A stretch of 64,000 bases of DNA from positions 48,247,665 through 48,311,664 of the forward strand of contig OY754468.1 in NCBI GenBank assembly GCA_963575645.1. Reading direction: 5' to 3'. A program made the position numbers and the translations under genes. The DNA is from Xanthostigma xanthostigma (Eukaryota; Arthropoda; Insecta; Raphidioptera; Raphidiidae). This document shows, one piece after another, positions 54,345-64,000 of the stretch (position 1 is its first letter; the number at the start of each line of letters is the position of its first letter). Under the pieces are notes generated by a model. The model saw only the letters and a list, made by a program, of their open reading frames with translations, did no database searches and was not told the DNA's origin.

Positions 54345-55855
54345 TAAACGTCATCTTACATCAACAATTTTTTGATCACAGATTTTTCAAAATCTTTATT
54401 CATTCGTAACTTTCCCTAGTATAATAAACTTTTATGTTTTTACAAGTCGATTAAAAATTGAATACAAAATAAAGAATTAGAAAATTCGCATCAAAAGAAC
54501 ATATAACCAATTAATTCATTTTAGTTATGATCCCATGTCGTTGACTATAATTTAAAATCGGTAAAAAAACATAATATATACACGTAATGCTTTACTCTGA
54601 ATCTATTAAAAATATAATTAAATTACTTGTTTGTTTATCGGTTTACAAGGAACCAATGAACGATCTACATTCTACATGAATAATAATAAGTATCTATAGT
54701 AACTGTATGGAGGCGCCACAAGCGACACGTATAAAATCAGGGGCATTACTATTTTGACAGTGAATTTTACTTGAATCCACTATTCCGAAAGTGAATCAGA
54801 AGTCAATTTTTTAAATAGTGACATTTTCCCTATTTCAGTTTTAGACAGTAGATTGTTGATTATAGACGCTCAACATCTAAGGTTATTAGCGGTGTAGCGT
54901 TAGGGAACCCCGACTTGCTTTACATTTTCTCTCACTGCTCTTCCCACTTTTGTCATCAACATTAATAATTTCGTCGAGAGGTTAAAAAATTTATAAGCAT
55001 AAAAAATATTAGTTTCAAATCGACAGCTTATATCCGCAAAAAAGGATACTGCGTCAGGAGACTTTTAAACAGTAAAATAATTTTTTTTCAAATCGTTTCA
55101 GCAGTTCTAGAGTCGAAAAGAAATCCCCTATTCGCACATCCTTTAAAAACTCGATGTAAAAAAAAGAGGAGAAGCAAATAACGGTTTTCGTATGTTCGTA
55201 AATTCATTTTTGTGATTTTGTTAGAGGATTTAGCAAATCAAAACAATTCCGACTGAAAAACGGGAATGAGCGCTTCACAAATAAGCGTTGCTACCGCAAA
55301 GCCGCCTGTACTTCTTGACGCTATTTACGATAGTGTTGCTCACCTAAAAGTACGTACATAGAGGACTGCGATATTGTAATGCGAGATCCATTACTGCAAA
55401 TGAGACTCATTTTAAAGCTCTATGCATAATGGGATAAGGAAATGTTAAGTTCTACCCGAAATCCTTTAGTTTATAATAATGCGTTTCGCGTATGTTCCTC
55501 GACAAATGCAGAAGAGGTAGAATATTATTTAGAGAAGACATCGGTGCCATACATGCGCCACAAACGAGTTTGGTGACGGGCGAGTCCATGTTTTGTTTAA
55601 AGGGGTCGCGCGTGATACAAAACAGACTTGGCACGCGTCTTTCGTGTTTAAACGTTATTATCGAAATGCTGTAATGGCGACGAGAATATTCGCATGAGCG
55701 CCTCTATCGGTCGGTCGTTGAAGTAGCGAGAGACAGACAGGTTTGTTGTGTCAAATAAGTCATTTATTGCGGACAGTTTTGTGTTTGTATAATAATAATT
55801 TTATTCGAGTCGTCTGATTGCTAGAGCTGTTTGTGATGTATCTTCAATATTTTAC
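54345..55855. other. No recognised gene
   Basis: Low-repeat sequence. The 55.3-55.75 kb part is less AT-rich with frames on both strands of about 60 codons at 55452-55674. None resembles a known protein. Confidence 0.4.
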
Positions 55856-55895
55856 AGTAGAACCTCGACCATTCAAAAATTGGTAAGCCAAACAT
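55856..55895 (+). mobile_element. pogo/Tigger-like end fragment
   Basis: ACAGTAGAACCTCGACCATT matches the CAGTAGAACCTCG type of terminus. No second end. Confidence 0.4.
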
Positions 55896-56640
55896 TTCTA
55901 TAAAATATTACTATTAACCTGCTGATTTCTTTAATATTTTAGGGCATTGATTATTATTTAAGCTTTTTGTACATTTTTTTCGCGTCAATTTTTGAATCAT
56001 TCTGTGTAGTGACTAAACGTGCGGCGGTCATTGTGAACGAGGCTTTACCCACTTCACTGACTAATTGCATGAGCCTCGAGCCCCCGCTGGGGCGAAACCC
56101 TACACATAATTTAAGCGCGTATATCGTCATCGTACGCATTTTCATTTTCTTGAGACAAGGCATGTATCTAACTGTTTTAAATTGTGTACATTTCTTTACC
56201 AAAATGATTCACCGTTTCGCATTTTCGTCTATTATCTAGTTTAACGGATTTTGGGAAAATTATTTCCTCTCTTAACTTTAATAGAATTTTCGCAAAGTTT
56301 AATGCGATTATTCATTATTTTTTGGTTTTTATTACATGCTTTGAAATGTGACAGAAACAAAGAGTGGTTAATAGAACGTAAAAAAAGCTGCTATAGTCGG
56401 GGGTCCAGTACGATAACGCGAAGTGCCCAAATTTCGACGTTTTTTTAAGTCATAGAAAACGCTAACTTTTGAAGTTCCAAAAAAAAAAAACTGCGGATTA
56501 TTCACAAATGTCCTCAAAAATATCTACGTAAAAACTATTTTTCGTCCATCACTGTCATTTTTTTAATCTATCCAATCAGAAGACACATATACACGTCATA
56601 GACACTGGTGTAGAATTACTGTAACACTATCTCACTTTGT
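55896..56640. other. No recognised gene
   Basis: A minus frame at 55954-56202 has a short protein-like stretch (FRPSGGSRLMQLVSEVGKA) mirrored by a plus frame of similar length. Not identified. Confidence 0.35.
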
Positions 56641-56645
56641 ATACA

Positions 56646-56965
56646 CGACCCCGTAATTGTTTTTTTTAAAGAACTCCCCTCAAACGCCTTCCCCGTTTCA
56701 TTGCGCAAAAAAAACGCCATCGCATCGACACGACCTCGAATTGTTTTTTAAAGAACTCCCCTAAACGCCTTTCCTTTTTCACAGAACAAAAAAACGCCAT
56801 CTCATCGACACGACCCCGTAATTGTTTTTTAAAGAACTCCCCCCTAAACGCCTTCCTCTTTTCATTGCGCAAAAAAAACGCCATCGCATCGATGCGACCC
56901 CGTAATTGTTTTTTAAGGAACTCCCCCCCGAAAAGCCTTCTTCTTTACATTGCGTTAAAAAATAG
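56646..56965 (+). repeat. 80-85 bp minisatellite, nearly four units
   Basis: Units start with CGACCYCG at 56646, 56731, 56811 and 56895 and contain AATTGTTTTTTAAAGAACTC and AAAAAACGCCATC. Two overlapping minus frames across it (56666-56884, 56779-57039) therefore spell repetitive Arg/Phe/Lys-rich peptides and are not genes. Confidence 0.9.
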
Positions 56966-57047
56966 TTTATAAAAATTAATTTTCCGCACTTAAAACGGAT
57001 AATAACACTGTTAGGTACATATAATAGTATATTGTGCAACTAATACC

Positions 57048-57310
57048 GCACGAGTTGCACATACTATTTTTTATTACGAATAAATTAAAATTCCCAGAAC
57101 AAATGTTCAAATTTTAAAATACACATTTTTGCTGTCACATTCAGTATTGGTAACTATGGTAACTCTGAATTTGCGTGCGGCAAACAATAATTTCAGTGCG
57201 ACAAATAAAGTTTGCGCACGCAAATGAAAATAGCCACTTTTTAACCGTAACAGCATGCGTAAAGATACCACTTTTCCCGCATGACTAATAAAAAATAATA
57301 GTTGTGTATG
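57048..57310. mobile_element. Inverted-repeat element
   Basis: CACATACTATTTTTTATTA near the left and TAATAAAAAATAATAGTTGTG near the right are inverse, with CGTGCGGCAAACAA and GTTTGCGCACG between. A small MITE is likely. Confidence 0.5.
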
Positions 57311-57479
57311 GTACAGTGGATATTTTGCACATCGAGTTATCGTAACCGATAAATTATTATATTCACATAATTTAATAATTTATTTTTTTAAAGTGTCAAA
57401 GTTTGATTAGGTAAGGTGTTAATAAATTCATGTACAAGTCTATTAATAAGTGAGGTTATAATTTTCAGCTATATAATAA

Positions 57480-58097
57480 TCTATACTAATATATAAAGCT
57501 GAAGAGTTTGTTTGTTTGTTTGTTTGAACGCGCTAATCTCAGGAACTACTGGTTCAAATTGAATAAAATTTTTTTTGTTGGATAGCCCATTTACCGAGGA
57601 AAGCTATCGGCTATATAATATTACGCTACGACCATTAGGAGCGGAGCTTTAATGAAAAATGTTGCAAAAAGTATCTCAAAAATAAGCTTTTATTCATGTG
57701 AAATGCACTAACTAGATATACTCATATTAGTGATGAAAGAACACAACCTCAGGTAGATCAATCGGTAGCGCATGCGACTGTTAATATTAGGGTCGCGGGT
57801 TCGAGCCCCACGTTGGGTGAATATATTTTTATTTTTTTTTATTTTTTACATTGCTTTCTTCTAAGGCTTACATTTAAATTTATTTTAATTTTATTTAATT
57901 CATTTAAAAAAAAATATTAGTTAAAAAAAGTTTAAATACTGCTCTTTATCGACAAAAACTTTTGAACGGTAACTCCGATCATCATGAAATTTGGACACAA
58001 CATTCATCTCGGTAAACTAAGATGAATGTGTGTAATCATGTCCCTTCCTTCCCCATTCATTCTTTTGCACCCGGGTGAAACCGGGCGGGACCGCTAG
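57480..58097 (+). mobile_element. Non-autonomous Helitron H1, intact 618 bp copy
   Basis: TCTATACTAATATATAAAGC after A; perfect CACCCGGGTG hairpin (58068-58077) followed by GGACCGCTAG before T. Carries GGAACTACTGGTTCAAATTG, the tRNA-like module and GAACGGTAACTCCGATCATC. This is the reference copy of the family in the window. Confidence 0.93.
57742..57818 (+). other. tRNA-like module inside Helitron H1
   Basis: GATCAATCGGTAGCGCATGC (weakened A box) and GTCGCGGGTTCGAGCCCCAC (good B box and T arm). Anticodon stem mispaired. Confidence 0.65.
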
Positions 58098-58148
58098 TAA
58101 TTAATAAGCAGCGAAGAAGCAAAATGTATGTTTATAGCTGCTGATTTA

Positions 58149-58334
58149 TTATATTATCAGAGCAACAGCAAAAGTGTGTAGAATCCCGTGAGACCGCGTT
58201 TCAACAAAATAGTTTGGGGGATAAGTGGCCGCTGCTGACAGTTCCTGTTTGAAGTGTCCTAGTGTCTGGGGACATTCGTCATCGGCTGAAAGTGTCGGAC
58301 ACGGCTTTGTTGAGGTTGAGCAAGCGTCGGTCAC
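58149..58334 (-). CDS. Unrecognised short frame in GC-richer segment
   Basis: A 61-codon minus frame (CPQTLGHFKQELSAAATYPP within) and plus frames overlap in 58.15-58.5 kb, where GC content rises. The composition is protein-like, but I cannot name it and see no start context. Possibly a fragment of a retroelement or gene. Confidence 0.15.
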   Translation of the reverse strand: MTDACSTSTKPCPTLSADDECPQTLGHFKQELSAAATYPPNYFVETRSHGILHTFAVALII

Positions 58335-58499
58335 AAGACGACACCCTGCAGTGGTGCCAACTGACAGTTGTGATGGAGAGTTGTGCGTGTCCTACTGCGT
58401 ACGTTGAAACTGCCATGGCCGACTGCATAACTCCTCCCTTTTATAATAAGTTTATACAAAAACAGTTTTGCTCATTGAATAATGAAGAGCGCTGGAGGC

Positions 58500-58982
58500 A
58501 AAAGATAAGATCCAAAATTTTCAATTTTTTTTTATAATAATAAATTTAATTTTTATTATGGTGCCACTTCGGTATCGTCAATGAATTTCTTTATTTAATA
58601 CTTGTATTTATTTATTTTCTTTGTATATTTTCTACACGTCCTAAAACCATATTCCTGCCCTAGCACTGGCTTTAGCTAAGTTGGGCAGGATTATTCCAAC
58701 TCTAAAATTGTAAAATTAATGTATCACATATTTTTGGAATTAAATAAATAAATAATTAAAAATACAGAATTTGAGGCCAAAAGGAAAACAGTTTTTATTT
58801 GCTTACTTTATTGATCAGCGTTTCGGCTTCTAATTGATCAACATTTAGGCCCAACAATTTAGTAGATTCAGTTCTTGAAATGATGCTATCATTAATTTTT
58901 ATATTAATGTCTAGATTTCCTTTATGCTAGTAGTTATGCAAAAGAATGTATGTACCTAGTTAGTTTTCTCGCTATTCAAGTA
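58500..58982. other. No recognised feature
   Basis: AT-rich; GATCAGCGTTTCGGCTTC near 58813 is superficially like other repeats but lacks a ribozyme core. Confidence 0.4.
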
Positions 58983-59537
58983 TACGCTAGGAAAGTATCT
59001 TTTGACAGGCGATTTATGCGCCCACTCGTGTTTTTTTTTTTAAATCTGGTTCAGTGAAAACCTTAGTGTCATATGTTATACGTGCATTTTAATAAGGATT
59101 AATTGTCGAATAAAATGGGGAAAAAGCTATCAAATCGGAAATGCTGTGTTGTTGATTGTAAAGATACACCAACTAAAAATCTAGAATTACAATTCCACCG
59201 TTTTCCTGGATTTTTTTATGAATTAGAGAGTAAAAAAAATAGACTGCAGCAGTACGTCGTCAAGAGTAATTATATTTTGTTTTACGTCTGTTGTCATTAT
59301 TAAATACATGAAAAATATCATAATATTGTTATTTTGTTAACAAAAATAAGATTTAAAAATTTAGAAATGTATATCATTTATGTACTTTTTTTTACTGAAA
59401 TTTTGCGTAAATATTTTTTTTATAATTAAGAATAATGCTGGTTTTCATGTGTTTGTAAGTTTTGAGTGAACCACTTTTGAAAAAATCAACCACGAGATGG
59501 TGCGAAGGTCGCGTGTCAAAGATACTTTCCTAGCGTA
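58983..59537 (+). mobile_element. Internally deleted THAP (P-like) transposon
   Basis: TACGCTAGGAAAGTATCTTT ... AAAGATACTTTCCTAGCGTA are inverse ends, with inner inverse words around TCTGGTTCAGTGAAAACC / GTTTTGAGTGAACCAC. At 555 bp it is far too short for a full transposase. It encodes a THAP-domain start. An inverted relative is at 35500-36145. No clear 8 bp duplication. Confidence 0.75.
59115..59303 (+). CDS. THAP-domain N-terminal fragment
   Basis: From ATG, MGKKLSNRKCCVVDCKD and then LQFHRFPGF, about 62 codons. The C-x(3)-C pair plus FHRFP are the diagnostic first half of a C2CH zinc-coordinating THAP domain, used for DNA recognition by P-element transposases and related proteins. The second Cys-x2-His is absent because the element is internally deleted. 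The ATG at 59115 fits better than the upstream TTG. As it stands the product would probably not fold, but the frame is still open here, whereas the 36 kb copy has a stop. Confidence 0.55.
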   Translation: MGKKLSNRKCCVVDCKDTPTKNLELQFHRFPGFFYELESKKNRLQQYVVKSNYILFYVCCHY

Positions 59538-59539
59538 TT

Positions 59540-60068
59540 GCGAGTTGGTTTTGAACCACTCAAAGAGTTTAAATAGATTATTTTCATTACATTTTTGTTC
59601 TAAAATTTTAGAAGATTTGTCAGATATGTATATTATACATGAGTATAATGTGCGGCCAGCTTTAGAACAATTGCACATGCGTTGTGGCGCGGTTAGTTTA
59701 AAAATGATATTTTCACAGATTCACGTCACAATCAATAAAACTTGTTGCTAAGCGCATAATATCTCTATGTGTGTTGGTTTGGATAGATGCGACAAAAGGG
59801 AACGGAAACACGCTGCTATTCTGTTTTTATTTCTCACAAGATTAAAGCTCAGGGTGCATTGTTACCAACATTCGTTATATCTGGATTAATTGTAGATTCG
59901 TTATCATTTTATTTGAAAATTCTGTTCAACTAAAGACTATTTCACACTTTCTAGCCCGGTAATTTTGTTTATATAAAGAAAATTGCTTTGCAATAATTTT
60001 TTTTGTACCACTTAGTGTTTTTTTTTTCATAAAAGCGATGTATTTTTGCAAGCTTTATATTAACTTCA
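59540..60068. other. No recognised feature
   Basis: An 84-codon frame starting in the transposon end at 59497 continues to 59751 without a recognisable domain. Confidence 0.4.
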
Positions 60069-60110
60069 CTTGTAAGTATGTATGTATGTATGTATGTATG
60101 TTTGTTTGTA
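60069..60110 (+). repeat. GTAT microsatellite
   Basis: Repeated GTAT units, then GTTT units. Confidence 0.9.
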
Positions 60111-60169
60111 ACCTTCGTTTGGACTACAGCAAGAGGTTTATTACTGTAGTATAATATGCCAGCACTGTA

Positions 60170-60262
60170 ACTACAGTGGTAAGCCGTGCGGTCTAAGGCA
60201 CGGGTCTTCGCTGACGTCAACTTTCGGAATCACGGGTCGTAGGTTCCAATTCCGTTCACGCC
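60170..60262 (+). other. tRNA-like sequence, Leu/Ser-like, probable SINE head
   Basis: GTGGTAAGCCGTGCGGTCTA then AGGC resembles a class II tRNA A box region, with a long variable-arm-like stretch and GTAGGTTCCAATTCCG as a decayed B box. Followed by poly-A. Not a functional tRNA. Confidence 0.5.
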
Positions 60263-60320
60263 GAAAAAAAGATTGTTTTTTTCGGCAAATTTTTGACAAT
60301 AAATCGAACTAAAAAGTGGA

Positions 60321-60609
60321 AAATAAATATAGTTTAAAAAAAACTAAAAAACACGCTTTATATCGAACAAAAAAGTAAAAAATATTTTTTTTAAATAAGG
60401 TTAAAACAATACAAGTATTATAAATTGTGAAAAAAGCGTGGGGCGCTTTGTTCCACATTTTCGTATATCGAGCGCCCCACGCTTTTTTCACAATAATACT
60501 TGTATTTTTTATTCATTATTGTTTTAAGCTTATTTTAAAAGAATTTTTTTTTTCTTTTTTGTTCGATATAAAGCGTGTTTTTTAGTTTTTTTTAAACTAT
60601 ATTTTTTTA
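60321..60609. mobile_element. Near-perfect palindrome (foldback), copy 3
   Basis: Same arms and centre as 36810-37111 (AAAAAAGCGTGGGGCGC; TTTGTTCCACATTTTCGTAT). Confidence 0.88.
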
Positions 60610-60904
60610 TCACTAAATTTTATTATAAACATTTGTTTGATTTTTTAATGGTAATTTGAATTTTTGATTGGTTCGGATTATTAAAAAATCGTGAAGAAAT
60701 ATGAATATTTATCATAGTTCTTTTCAGTTTTTACCCGACTACGGAGGGCTATGATTTTTTATACTTATCAATTCAATGTTGCTATAACGGCGCAACGGCC
60801 ATAGTTTTGACTTTAAAACAACTACACAAAATGTAGTTCTAATTTTTACAGCTAGATGTCTCTCACCCCTTAACAGGCAGATTAGACCGATTTGAACACA
60901 AATG

Positions 60905-61918
60905 TATATGTCGTAGTCATAATGCAAAATTAGGCTTTTTACAAAATGTCTAGGCATTTTATAAAAAGCCGGCAAAACGCGAGCGAACAATGCAGTTTCC
61001 GTTATGACTATACCAATTCAGGCAAATTGATAAAATGCCGGCAAAATGTGAACAGAAGAACGTGTATCTCGTTCTGACGCATTATTTTCAGGCATTTTAC
61101 AATTTACCAACAGCGATGTAGTCAAAACGCACAACATTGCTTTCCTGATACAGTTGAGCCAAACAGCTGTACTTAAACCTAACCTAAAACTAAAATAAGT
61201 AGGTTATATGTGTTGACATCTCCATAAAATGTTAAAATATTTATATTTCTAACGATTGTTTATTATCTTATACTATTTTCTATATTTCATTTACCATTCC
61301 AACTCATAAATGTGGAATGGTACTAGTTTAGGTCAAAATTCGGTTTAAATAATTATTTCGCTCATATGACCTTATCTAGAAATTCTGAACTTGTTTATGA
61401 TATAAAATATTATTTATTCAAATTGAATTTTATATTAGGTATCGTAATATAACCTCAGCTGTTACTCTTAAACCGCCAAAAACTGGACCCTTTACCTTAG
61501 GTACTTATTTAGGTAGTTACTTTATTTCGTGCATTACTTTAAGAGTACCTAACTGAAAGTTTTTATAGGTATGAAGTGTTTATTTAGATTTAAATAATAA
61601 AGAAGTTTATTGTTTTTTGTGTCATTGTGCCATTTTATGAAATACTTACCTAGTACCTATCTCCCTAATTTTATTATTTTTTTCTCCCGCTTACGTTATG
61701 ACTACATCGCTGTTGGTAAATTGTAAAATGCCTGAAAATAATGCGTCAGAACGAGATACACGTTCTTCTGTTCACATTTTGCCGGCATTTTATCAATTTG
61801 CCTGAATTGGTATAGTCATAACGGAAACTGCATTGTTCGCTCGCGTTTTGCCGGCTTTTTATAAAATGCCTAGACATTTTGTAAAATGCCTAATTTTGCA
61901 TTATGACTACGACATATA
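60905..61918. mobile_element. Foldback element with apparently identical 219 bp arms
   Basis: Arms 60905-61123 and 61700-61918 read as exact reverse complements over every stretch I compared, from TATATGTCGTAGTCATAATG inward to AGCGATGTAGTC. They are rich in GGCATTTTATAAAATGCC-type words. The centre (about 576 bp) is different AT-rich DNA with TAGGTACT words and a solo TACCATTCC/GGAATGGTA palindrome at 61292-61320. No coding potential. Matching MFARVLPAFYKMP frames at both ends are arm shadows. Confidence 0.85.
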
Positions 61919-61924
61919 TAATAT

Positions 61925-62334
61925 CAACGACGTATGTGTGCTTTGTTTCTATGGCCCTTTCCTTAGCTATGTTCTGAACACAAATGCATGTTGGAGCATT
62001 TATTTCGTGACGATCTAACGTTTCGTTCGCTTTTTAGTTGACTCTATTCCAAGGCCTGCGTTACGAGTCTTAGCTTCGAAAGGGATTTGGAACAAAGATA
62101 AAAATGTTTTTATTGGTTATTATACGTAGGATAAAACGTGATTATATCGAAATTCAAGGAATACGGACTAGGGGACGCTTATTTATAAAGGATATTGTGG
62201 ATTGTAATTTATTATGAAACATTCTGTGTAATCTGTAATAATATAGTATAACTCAAGTTTCTGACATTCAGAGAAATGCATTAGAGTTTCTATCAGTAAG
62301 TTGATCAGTCATGTATACAGCGCACATAACTGCT
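61925..62334. other. No recognised feature
   Basis: No credible frame or repeat seen. Confidence 0.4.
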
Positions 62335-62705
62335 TACTACTTATAACTACCGACATATACATGTACACCGAATGTCTTCAGATACAAAATGCAGTGACAT
62401 TAAAATTGGAAAAGAAATTTTGAATGTTCTTGAATCGCTTATCCACGTAAATAAAGATCGCTTTTCAAACTAAATTTTAATCAAACGCGTCGAAAAATGT
62501 TTTTTCGAGGTTAAAATTGAATAAAAACTAACTACTTATAACTATCGAATATGATCAGACACAAAATGCATTGACATTAAAATTGGAAAAGAAATTTTAA
62601 TATTCTTGAATAGCTGATCCATGTGGATAAAGATCGCTTTTCAAACAAAATTTTGATAAACGTGTCTAAAAATGTTGTTTTGAGGTTAAAATTGAATGAA
62701 AACTA
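62335..62705 (+). repeat. Two-unit tandem duplication of about 180 bp
   Basis: GACATTAAAATTGGAAAAGA, AAAGATCGCTTTTCAAAC and GAGGTTAAAATTGAAT occur in the same order in both halves (start of second unit near 62525). Confidence 0.8.
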
Positions 62706-62762
62706 CGTTAAATTCATAACTCAAAAAATTGGAACACTTGATCAGCTATTTTTCGAGCAGAA

Positions 62763-63168
62763 TCATATACCTATATTAATACGCTAAGGTTAAAGATGTT
62801 TGCCTCCCTTTTTAGAAAAAAACCTCACAATTTCTCCACATAAATTATACATCATTTTACAGATAATTGCTTGCTCTACTGACATCGGAAACTAAAAAAT
62901 TTATTATTGCTTTTGTTTTTGTAAATTAATTAAAATACAGCAACGCTGAACAACGTCTGCCATCTAATGGCTTTAATTTTGAAACAACGTCAACACTTCG
63001 ATCTGTCATCTGAGCTTCATATTGTAATACAACAAAAAGAAGAACGTTATAAGCAGTGTGCAAAATTAGAAAAGAATTGAATACCTGCAATCATATTTAA
63101 AAAATAATTTTGTAAAATGATAATTATTATACTTATTTAGTGCGAATAATTGGCACAGGTCACACTAG
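62763..63168 (+). mobile_element. Non-autonomous Helitron H2, 406 bp copy
   Basis: Starts TCATATACCTATATTAATAC after A and ends with the GTGCGAATAATTGGCAC hairpin, then AGGTCACACTAG before T. It is the simplest H2 copy and shows the empty site for the 34.1 kb nested MITE. Confidence 0.8.
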
Positions 63169-63238
63169 TCAATTTAAAATCTTGTAATTCTTTTCCTATA
63201 AACAATGAAATATCATTGATATCTCAGATTTTCTGACA

Positions 63239-63560
63239 ATCCAGTCTTTAACATTCCAAATCTTCTTGTTTTCTGGACTTCTAGACCGCGGTCGTATAGA
63301 ATTTCTACCTAACGTTTCATCTATCGATGTCTAGTATTTATACGTGAGTGTGTTTTCTATTCGGTCGTAGTAAGAAGCACGAAGTACGACCGAGCAGAGA
63401 ACACACTTACGTCTAGCATAAAAGAACTACGCCAGTCTTTGGCACTTTGACCACTGCTACACCGCTTTTGAAAATATCTACCGCAATTGTAGACGAAACG
63501 ATAGTAAGAAATACCATTAAACCAAGACAGCCAAGCTGGGAAACCCAGAAAATTTGGAGC
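63239..63560. mobile_element. Foldback repeat, family C, copy 2
   Basis: CCAAATCTTCTTGTTTTCTG and GAATTTCTACCTAACGTTTC on the left; TCTACCGCAATTGTAGACGA then AAC on the right, as at 13.2 kb. The ribozyme-like region (TTGAAAATATCTAC...GTAGACGAAACG) is decayed. Confidence 0.6.
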
Positions 63561-63894
63561 TAAGTCTTCGATAATATTTTGAATCACAGAACAGATGCAA
63601 GTTTTCCATTGCAGAAGGGACACGCTATAGACAAATGACTTTTTGTATATCTCTGCATCTCTATATACCAGTAAATAACACTTTTTGACAGTTCAGAATT
63701 CGAACGGCCGCCCTCAACGTACGGGGGAGAGCATCGTACAGTCGTTTGTCGCGCGCGTTTCTGTTCAAGACGAGCGGCGAAACCGCAAAACTCTATATGC
63801 TCCCGGAACACCGTAGATGCGGTAAATATGTCGACGCTCCCCTTTGCTCCCCGTCGTTCGCTACTTACGCGGTCTCTAACGACCCCTGACCAGA

Positions 63895-64000
63895 TTGAAA
63901 TTGATGATACCCGCCTCCTACACCATGCATACCCGTTTCCTGCACCATCATATCTTAAATTATGTATACCCGTTGCTTACATCATTTATACCCGTTTCTT
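63895..64000 (+). repeat. Degenerate TACCCGTTTC repeats at the window edge
   Basis: ATACCCGYYTCCT / ATACCCGTTGCTTAC / ATACCCGTTTCTT with ACACCAT or ACATCAT between recur about every 25-35 bases and run off the window end. Confidence 0.6.

Noticed and set aside
56666..57039. Arg/Phe-rich repeated protein on minus
   Set aside because: The peptide repeats exactly follow the 80-85 bp minisatellite units. It is a translation artefact.
58795..58850. Hammerhead candidate near GCGTTTCGGCTTC
   Set aside because: No CTGANGA core or stem II follows on either strand.
60739..62018. Two matching peptides at 60739-60990 and 61833-62018
   Set aside because: They are the same arm sequence read in the two inverted arms of one foldback, not paralogous genes.

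Overview
This window looks like non-coding DNA from an insect nuclear genome, and Lepidoptera is my best guess. It is AT-rich, and I find no intact host protein-coding gene, rRNA or bacterial-style operon on either strand. The lepidopteran guess rests on the frequent TAGGTACTTA/TAGTACCTAC-type words, a GGTTCCGTACCTCAAAAG-type repeat at 37.7 kb of a kind common in moths and butterflies, and CTAG-ending Helitrons. It is an inference, not a proof. The window could be intergenic or a large intron. Nearly all open frames are chance frames inside foldback repeats.

Layout. 0-6 kb: a hammerhead-ribozyme-like motif, perfect hairpins, and several copies of a small retroelement (called family A here). 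4-7.7 kb: two inverted copies of a TGACGTCA-ended repeat around a foldback. 8.3-8.7 kb: a 5 x 77 bp minisatellite. 10.8-18.2 kb: foldback MITEs and two deleted Tc1/mariner copies. 18.5-24 kb: the best family A copy, two TA-flanked foldbacks (one carrying a second foldback inside it), and a Helitron with a family A copy nested in it. 26-31.5 kb: more Helitrons, two hAT MITEs with 8 bp target duplications, and tRNA-like heads. 32-36 kb: a ribozyme-bearing inverted repeat nested in a tandem duplication, plus one MITE family nested in a Helitron and in a THAP element. 36.8-42.8 kb: large palindromes, a full tRNA-derived SINE, a TTAA element, and two unrecognised coding-like frames. 44-49 kb: a Helitron, a TTAA foldback, two hAT elements, and a PIF/Harbinger element with a transposase remnant. 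49.5-64 kb: mariner, hAT-like and TTAA MITEs, minisatellites, a Helitron, an internally deleted THAP element, and a foldback whose 219 bp arms appear identical.

The most interesting signal is a set of small hammerhead-type cores (CTGANGA, one extra base, stem II, GAA, then a minimal ACGT stem III). They sit in short inverted-repeat retroelements. Family A copies share one terminus, have a variable other terminus, and are flanked by 8-13 bp direct repeats. That is the pattern expected of 5'-truncated reverse-transcribed insertions. Small hammerhead variants with diminished stem III are known from Penelope-like retroelements, so the ribozyme class is not new. The compact, mostly two-armed, non-autonomous form and its nesting with Helitrons deserve follow-up.
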